In this document: positions 59,228 through 64,000 of the stretch, one piece after another | How positions within the stretch are numbered: the stretch's first letter is position 1 | How the letters are laid out: each line of letters opens with the position of its first letter | Source of the DNA: Sambucus nigra | Taxonomy: Eukaryota > Streptophyta > Magnoliopsida > Dipsacales > Adoxaceae | DNA length: 64,000 nt | Reading direction: 5' to 3' | NCBI GenBank assembly: GCA_949130495.1 | Contig: OX422222.1 | Coordinates: forward strand, 274,960,109-275,024,108 | Program-made: the position numbers and the translations under genes | The notes under the pieces: model-generated | The model's input: only the letters and a program-made list of their open reading frames with translations | What the model was told of the DNA's origin: nothing | Databases searched by the model: none

Positions 59228-59412
59228 CTAATCGATTCGGCCCCTTACCGAATCGATTCGGAAATATGCAGGTGCCCAGGTCTGAGTGACCGAATCGATT
59301 CAGACCCCATCCAAATTGATTCGGCCTGAGACAGAACCCAGGTCTGATGACCCGAATCGATTCGCCTTGGAGGCCGAATCGATTCGGAATTGGCCCGAAT
59401 CGATTCGGAAAT
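59228..59412. repeat. Cluster of GAATCGATTCGG palindromes
   Basis: Six to seven copies of (G/T)AATCGATTC(G/A) are scattered over 185 bases, separated by CG-richer spacers with CCCAGGTCTGA twice. The same palindrome occurs in the LTRs of the tandem array at about 2880, 2924 and 16798-16885. Confidence 0.9.
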
Positions 59413-60482
59413 AGGGCTTTTTGAGGGATGTTTTTCTAGGGAGAATTTCATTCCATTTTGTTCGAGATTATCGATTGGGAACCTCTATAGGAATCGTATG
59501 GAGTACGTTTTGGAGATTTTTATGGAGATTCCCTTATAAGAAGTTGTTTGGGTCATATAGACTTAAAAAGAGGGATACCGATTTGAGATTTTGGTATAAT
59601 CTAAGTGGGGAAACACACTATCATTGTAAATCCTATTTGGAGATAATTATTAAATTGATATGAAAGAATGAAAAATGAGTTTAGAGATATTGGATCTTAG
59701 GATCAAATCCCAAATGGGATAGCTTTAAAGGTTCATAAAATTAGTTGAACCCCATTATGGATGGAGAATTTTAAATGCTAATTCAGGTGCATTAGGATAA
59801 AGAATATCCTTAACATAAATCGAATTATGAGACAATTCATAAATAGAAGCGACATGTGAGATTCAAGTGAGAAATAGTATAGTACATGCTAAGTGGGGAA
59901 GAGGTGTGAGAATTGACGATTAGTATATCGAGAGGGAAATATACTAAACGATAATATTATTTCAACTACGCCTAATTGCGTACTATGAATATGCAAATGA
60001 TGTGATAGGTATACCTTATACGATGGTATATCTTTATAAGATGTGATGATGTATGTATACCTTATGTGATGGTGTATATATATATATATATATATATATA
60101 CAGTGAAGCATACCCCCTCCTTGCTATCATTGGGAAGTTGCGTGCGATGAGGGTGAGCATCCTGGCTCGATGAGCAGAGTATAAATATTCCCCAGGTCAT
60201 AGTCGTCCATGTGATTATTATGAGATATACATTATTATTTTGGGGGTGAGAAGTCGTGGGTATGTGTCGTTCTCACTTGTCGGTTAGGAGCTATGATCGC
60301 TTCCCAGGACCTTGTGTGCGTGAGTTGATCACGAGGTGGGTGCCGTTGAACCCCACCAAGTGGTTCCCAGTTTGCTATGTGGTTTGGGCAACTTGAAAAT
60401 GATTGCATAGTGAGCCTGCGTCCTCGAGTTATAGCTCGGTTGGATGGTTATGATATCGTTGTTTGTGCTTGTACTTGAGTAT

Positions 60483-60793
60483 TGAGGGCATAATGGACCT
60501 CAACGACCAACATTGCCAGTATTAGTGTATCGGGGGGGTTCCTTGTTTGGATTTCGCCTCGGCGAGACGTCCCACGCATGAAACACCGTGTACTGTTGAA
60601 AATTGGGAATAATTAATTAATTAAAAATGGAGTAATAAGAACTTGGGTTCATGCATCATGCATTGAGGGCATAATGAATCTCGAAGATCAATACTGCCAA
60701 GAGTAGTGTAACGGGGGGGTTCCTTGTTTGGATTTCGCTTCGGCGAGACGTCCCACGCATGAAACGCAGTAGTACAGTATTGAGAACCGGGAG
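60483..60793 (+). repeat. Tandem duplication of about 180 bp within the solo LTR
   Basis: TGAGGGCATAATG starts both units (60483 and 60663). Both contain GGGGGGGTTCCTTGTTTGG followed by TTTCGC(C/T)TCGGCGAGACG and TCCCACGCATGAAAC. The core TCGCCTCGGCGA is a small hairpin. The first half of each unit has diverged more than the second. Confidence 0.85.
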
Positions 60794-60825
60794 AAGTTTA
60801 GTCCTTAGCACTTAGATGCTAATAA

Positions 60826-60860
<35 letters not shown>

Positions 60861-61856
60861 GCCAGATATGGGCATAACTAGAATATATGAAATTCTAGTA
60901 TAAGAGAATGTTGATGTATTGTGATGAAGTTGTTATGAAGATGGTTATGCAACTTTATATGTTCAATAAATGAACAAATATAAAGAGAACTATGACACTT
61001 AAAAATAAAGTAATGTTTTAGATGGAATTTAGATAAGTGTAGATTGCGAGATGAGTTAGGTAATCTTAATCGAATATTTATTTTGGTATCTAGTTAGATT
61101 TATTTGCCTAATTAGATTTGGGCATTTATTTGGAGACCACGTGCATACGTTTAGTTGCGTGCTCTAGTTGAGAGGTGAGTTCGATTATTATGGAGAGGGA
61201 GACTCCATTAAATCATGTCATAATGCATTTATAATTATTATGCATTTTAATGCACTTGCTATAAAATGTTTTCAACTCGGGCTCTAACCCGTTTATATTT
61301 TCTCCTGCTATGTATGTATTGTATTACTTAAGGTGTTCCTCCGCAAGGACGCCGTTGATGTTCTCCCATCCAGTGTATTCGTGGAGCTGTGGCAGTAGCG
61401 GACTGTTACGGCACTTTGCCTTAGTCGATTCCTATCTTTTGTATATCTAGATTAGGATTCAGTTGGTATATCGGGTTTATACTCTAGTGTTGTAGATTAG
61501 CAATTTATATTCTTTTTCTCAGATTGTTGTATTGTCTGTGACCTGACAGCATATTCGGGTATTTCATTTTAGAGATTTTGTTGTACATTATATTGCATTC
61601 TTTTACATTATTGGAGCTTGCATGTTTTACTCATCATATTTAGATATAGTATTGTTGGTAAATGGTTGCACGTTTTGTTTTATTTGGTGTTAAATAAAAG
61701 TTTTAAATTTTTGGCAATTCGCTTTTAATAGTTTCGGGTTGCTAGCCTTATATTGTTTAGTATTGCCAGTTGATGTTGAGACTGTGCCATCTGGGATACC
61801 TGATTTATTGTAGTACAGGGCTGGCCACCCGTTATTATTTTGAGCGGGTTGTCACA

Positions 61857-61861
61857 TATAT
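61857..61861. repeat. Target-site duplication TATAT, right
   Basis: Exact partner of 58474-58478; confidence is limited because the surroundings are TA-rich. Confidence 0.75.
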
Positions 61862-61992
61862 TTTTTTATTTATAATTTTCTTGCAGTTTTCCTCCTCTCA
61901 ACCAAACACGCATAAGAAAATAATTTTTCTTTTCCTTTACTTCACTTCACTTCATTTTTCCTGGGAATCATTTTTCCGCTTAACTTTCCTGA

Positions 61993-62280
61993 CAAACAAA
62001 CAAAGCCGTTCTGATCTCATGGAATTTCTTAGTCGAGCCACCTACACTTAACTTATCTCTGTATCTAAGGATTTCTATCCACATATTCACCCACAACCCA
62101 GAACTGGAAAAGGTAGACACAAACACAACAATGATATCAACAACCATCTCTGATAATGGAATTGGTACGCATTTCGTTGATAGGCCTGACCATTCAAAAA
62201 ATTCTCTAACTATGGCTCCCGTCATAGACATGCCAAACGAGTCATTGCACAAAATTACAATCAAAGACTACATGCATTAG
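61993..62280 (+). other. Open frame with a DNGIG motif, possible gene fragment
   Basis: This frame is free of stops for 95 codons and ends at TAG 62278-62280. It contains LNLSLYLRISIHI, a polar stretch and TTISDNGIG. D-x-G-x-G after a beta strand is the N-terminal ATP-lid motif of GHKL ATPases (MutL, topoisomerase VI B and histidine-kinase type), and some plant topoisomerase VI B-like proteins have a similar ISDTG.G text. The match is short and the frame begins inside the MITE-like end, so this may be chance. No upstream helix motif (E-x2-D-N) is seen. The opposite strand is also open at 61980-62264. Confidence 0.2.
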
Positions 62281-64000
62281 TTATTCTCATTCATCTCCAA
62301 TTAGAAGTGTTAGAGTTGGGTTTAATACATTTGCAAAGGCATTTTATGGCTTGGATGGTTAGGTTTAAAGAGTTCCCTAGAAAGAGGCCTAAGGAATAAT
62401 GGGTTTTGTCATCAATATGTCCCTGGACATTTATCTCAATAATTTTGTGAATATTAGTATCTATCTCTTAAACTTTGTAACTTAAGTAAATATCATTTTG
62501 ATTTTGTTAATTCACCTCTGTAATTATCGTAAATTTATCTAAAATATTGTTAATATGGCTTTAAAAATGGTTAATATGCCTTCAAATATTGAATACGCTG
62601 CTGTTAATATGTCTTTTTTGTAAGTCTGTTGTTAATATGTCTTTCAAACTAATTATAATGCCTTTATAAATTATTGTCAGTATACCATTGAGGAAAACTG
62701 GGGTAATTGACATAATATAAGGGTATTTAGGTCTTAATTTCACTCCTTGTTCCCCAAGTTTTAAATGACACGATCAAAATAGGACCAACGACAGTGACAA
62801 ATAAACATGGGATCAATCACTAAAAAAATCATTAGAGAGGACAAAAGGCCTCATCTCATATAATATTTGTTCTTTTTTTCCATGTAATTATTCTTGATCA
62901 TTATTTATTTATCATGCATACTTGTAATCAGGTGGACTATGTTGCATTTGTCAAGGATGATGAATCCTTTTTGTAGAAAATAATAATTGAATATATGTTT
63001 TCCTTATTACCACATTTATTTATTAGTTTTTTGGGCTTTAGTCCTATCTCCTAAGATTTGTTAGCCTCCCATTCCATATGTTTTTAAAATTTTAGTAAGT
63101 CCCATAACCACCCAAATTCATCCATAATTACTATGTAACCGCCCCTCTTCTTTTTCGAAAAGAATGGCACTTGCCCCATAGTAGTTAAATAAGACCAACA
63201 AAAAAACATGGGAGTGGCTATAAATAAATCTGGAAAAAAAAAATACTAAATACTTAAGATCCCTTATTTATTTTGTCTCTTACACTTCATATGTGTACAT
63301 TTATATTCAATTCCAATCTTTACAAACATAGCAGCTTCACGTCAAATATTCATACAAGTTTGTGACATCAAAAAGATCCAGTCATTAGAAAGTTCACGGT
63401 AATAGATATTATACTGTTTAAAAGAGGACTCTTAACCAGAAACATAATTTTGGATGAAGATTTTCTAGTTAAAACTTTCCATCAATTTATTATTTTGCTC
63501 CTTCATAAATGCATTATATGCATTACATGGATTATCTAAGACCACTTCCTCATATTTGCATTATGCAAAGATGTAAAAAAAACTGTAATGTTTATACTCT
63601 CAACTGTTGTTATTCCATTTTATTAGCATAAAAACTATCAACAACCAACAGGTTACATTACAGCATTTTATAATACAACTTGCCTACTATATTTACAAAT
63701 AATGGAAGATGGAGGTTTTGTTGGACTCTCGTTGACTGTGTAGAATTTTAAATCAACCCCGTAGGATATATACTATAAATACATTTGCTACCAATCAACC
63801 AGAGGTACAAATATGGCATTATGCATATATTAATCAACAAACCATAATGTGGCATTATGCAAACAAACTTAAATATCATAACTGAACAAATTAAAGAAAA
63901 AAACTAATTACTTCATTGTTTGACTGGAAAACCTAAACTAAGCATAACAAAAACTATCCATACACACTATTGGCGGATCTTGCGTTAGAATGTGTTGTCA
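62281..64000. other. Unassigned AT-rich flank
   Basis: No gene or element ends recognised. Between 62550 and 62660 the phrase GTTAATATG(T/C)C recurs several times, and GGCATTATGCA occurs twice near 63810-63860. Nothing else stands out. Confidence 0.4.

Larger units (their letters stand above)
58479..61856 (+). mobile_element. Solo LTR, Ty3/gypsy type, plus orientation
   Basis: It begins TGTAACAACCCGAGG and ends GGGTTGTCACA, with TATAT duplications on both sides and no internal region. Length is 3378 bases. Inside are a GAATCGATTCGG palindrome cluster (59228-59412), TA runs (about 60067-60100 and 60828-60857) and a tandem duplication of about 180 bases (60483-60793). Terminal form and size resemble the other gypsy LTRs in the window, but the body is a different family. 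Confidence 0.85.
58006..62000. mobile_element. MITE-like element with 17-bp inverted ends, split by a solo LTR
   Basis: TTTGTTTGTCAGGAAAG at 58006-58022 is repeated in inverted form at 61984-62000, and the adjoining purine-rich sequence (AAAGGAAAAGTAAAGGAAAA against TTTTCCTTTACTTCACTTC) is also partly inverted. Without the inserted LTR the element would be about 610 bases, with no coding capacity. I could not define a clear target duplication, so the superfamily (possibly hAT) is open. Confidence 0.6.

Overview
The window looks like nuclear DNA of a flowering plant. It is AT-rich and contains Ty3/gypsy, Ty1/copia, CACTA and Mutator-like elements of plant type, together with broken fragments of a plant B-type cyclin and a PHR2-type photolyase-like gene. 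I found no intact host gene, no rRNA or tRNA gene and no CRISPR array. Almost everything recognisable is a transposable element, and most elements are nested in one another and full of stops and frameshifts.

Layout, left to right. (1) Positions 1-1269 hold no recognisable gene. (2) Positions 1270-19008 are an old minus-strand gypsy element (gag plus part of its LTR). Its gag is split by a plus-strand Tekay/Del-like gypsy array of unusual form, LTR-internal-LTR-internal-LTR (1795-17975), flanked by one near-perfect 5-bp target duplication. (3) A CACTA transposon end (19009-19261) abuts a minus-strand SIRE/Maximus-like copia element (19262-39750). The copia RT is interrupted by a plus-strand gypsy element (22155-34863), which itself carries a minus-strand solo LTR (25352-28379) with a perfect 5-bp duplication. 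(4) A decayed CACTA transposase pair (TNP2-like and TNPA-like, minus strand) fills about 40.57-45.34 kb. (5) A gypsy gag scrap lies at 46.26-46.76 kb. (6) Positions 47-52 kb are non-LTR sequence carrying a PHR2 C-terminal fragment (minus) and a CYCB2-like fragment (plus) head to head, about 10 bases apart. (7) A structurally complete Mutator-like element (52060-56062) has 97-bp inverted ends, a 9-bp duplication and a split mudrA-type transposase. (8) A pair of 17-bp inverted ends (58006-62000) brackets another solo LTR (58479-61856) with a perfect TATAT duplication. (9) The last 2 kb are AT-rich and unassigned.

Points I think deserve most attention: a run of eight tandem hairpins in one gypsy LTR with a conserved loop and changing but mutually complementary arms; clusters of TCGA-centred palindromes in the interior of LTRs of at least five elements, including a copia; a set of inactivating lesions shared by both copies of the tandem gypsy element, including loss of the second catalytic Asp of RT; a palindromic minisatellite forming nearly all of an intron of the Mutator-like transposase; and the head-to-head gene-fragment chimera. 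I did not find a convincing new functional gene system. All similarity calls are from recognised motifs, not database searches, and boundaries given without a stated duplication or terminal motif are approximate.
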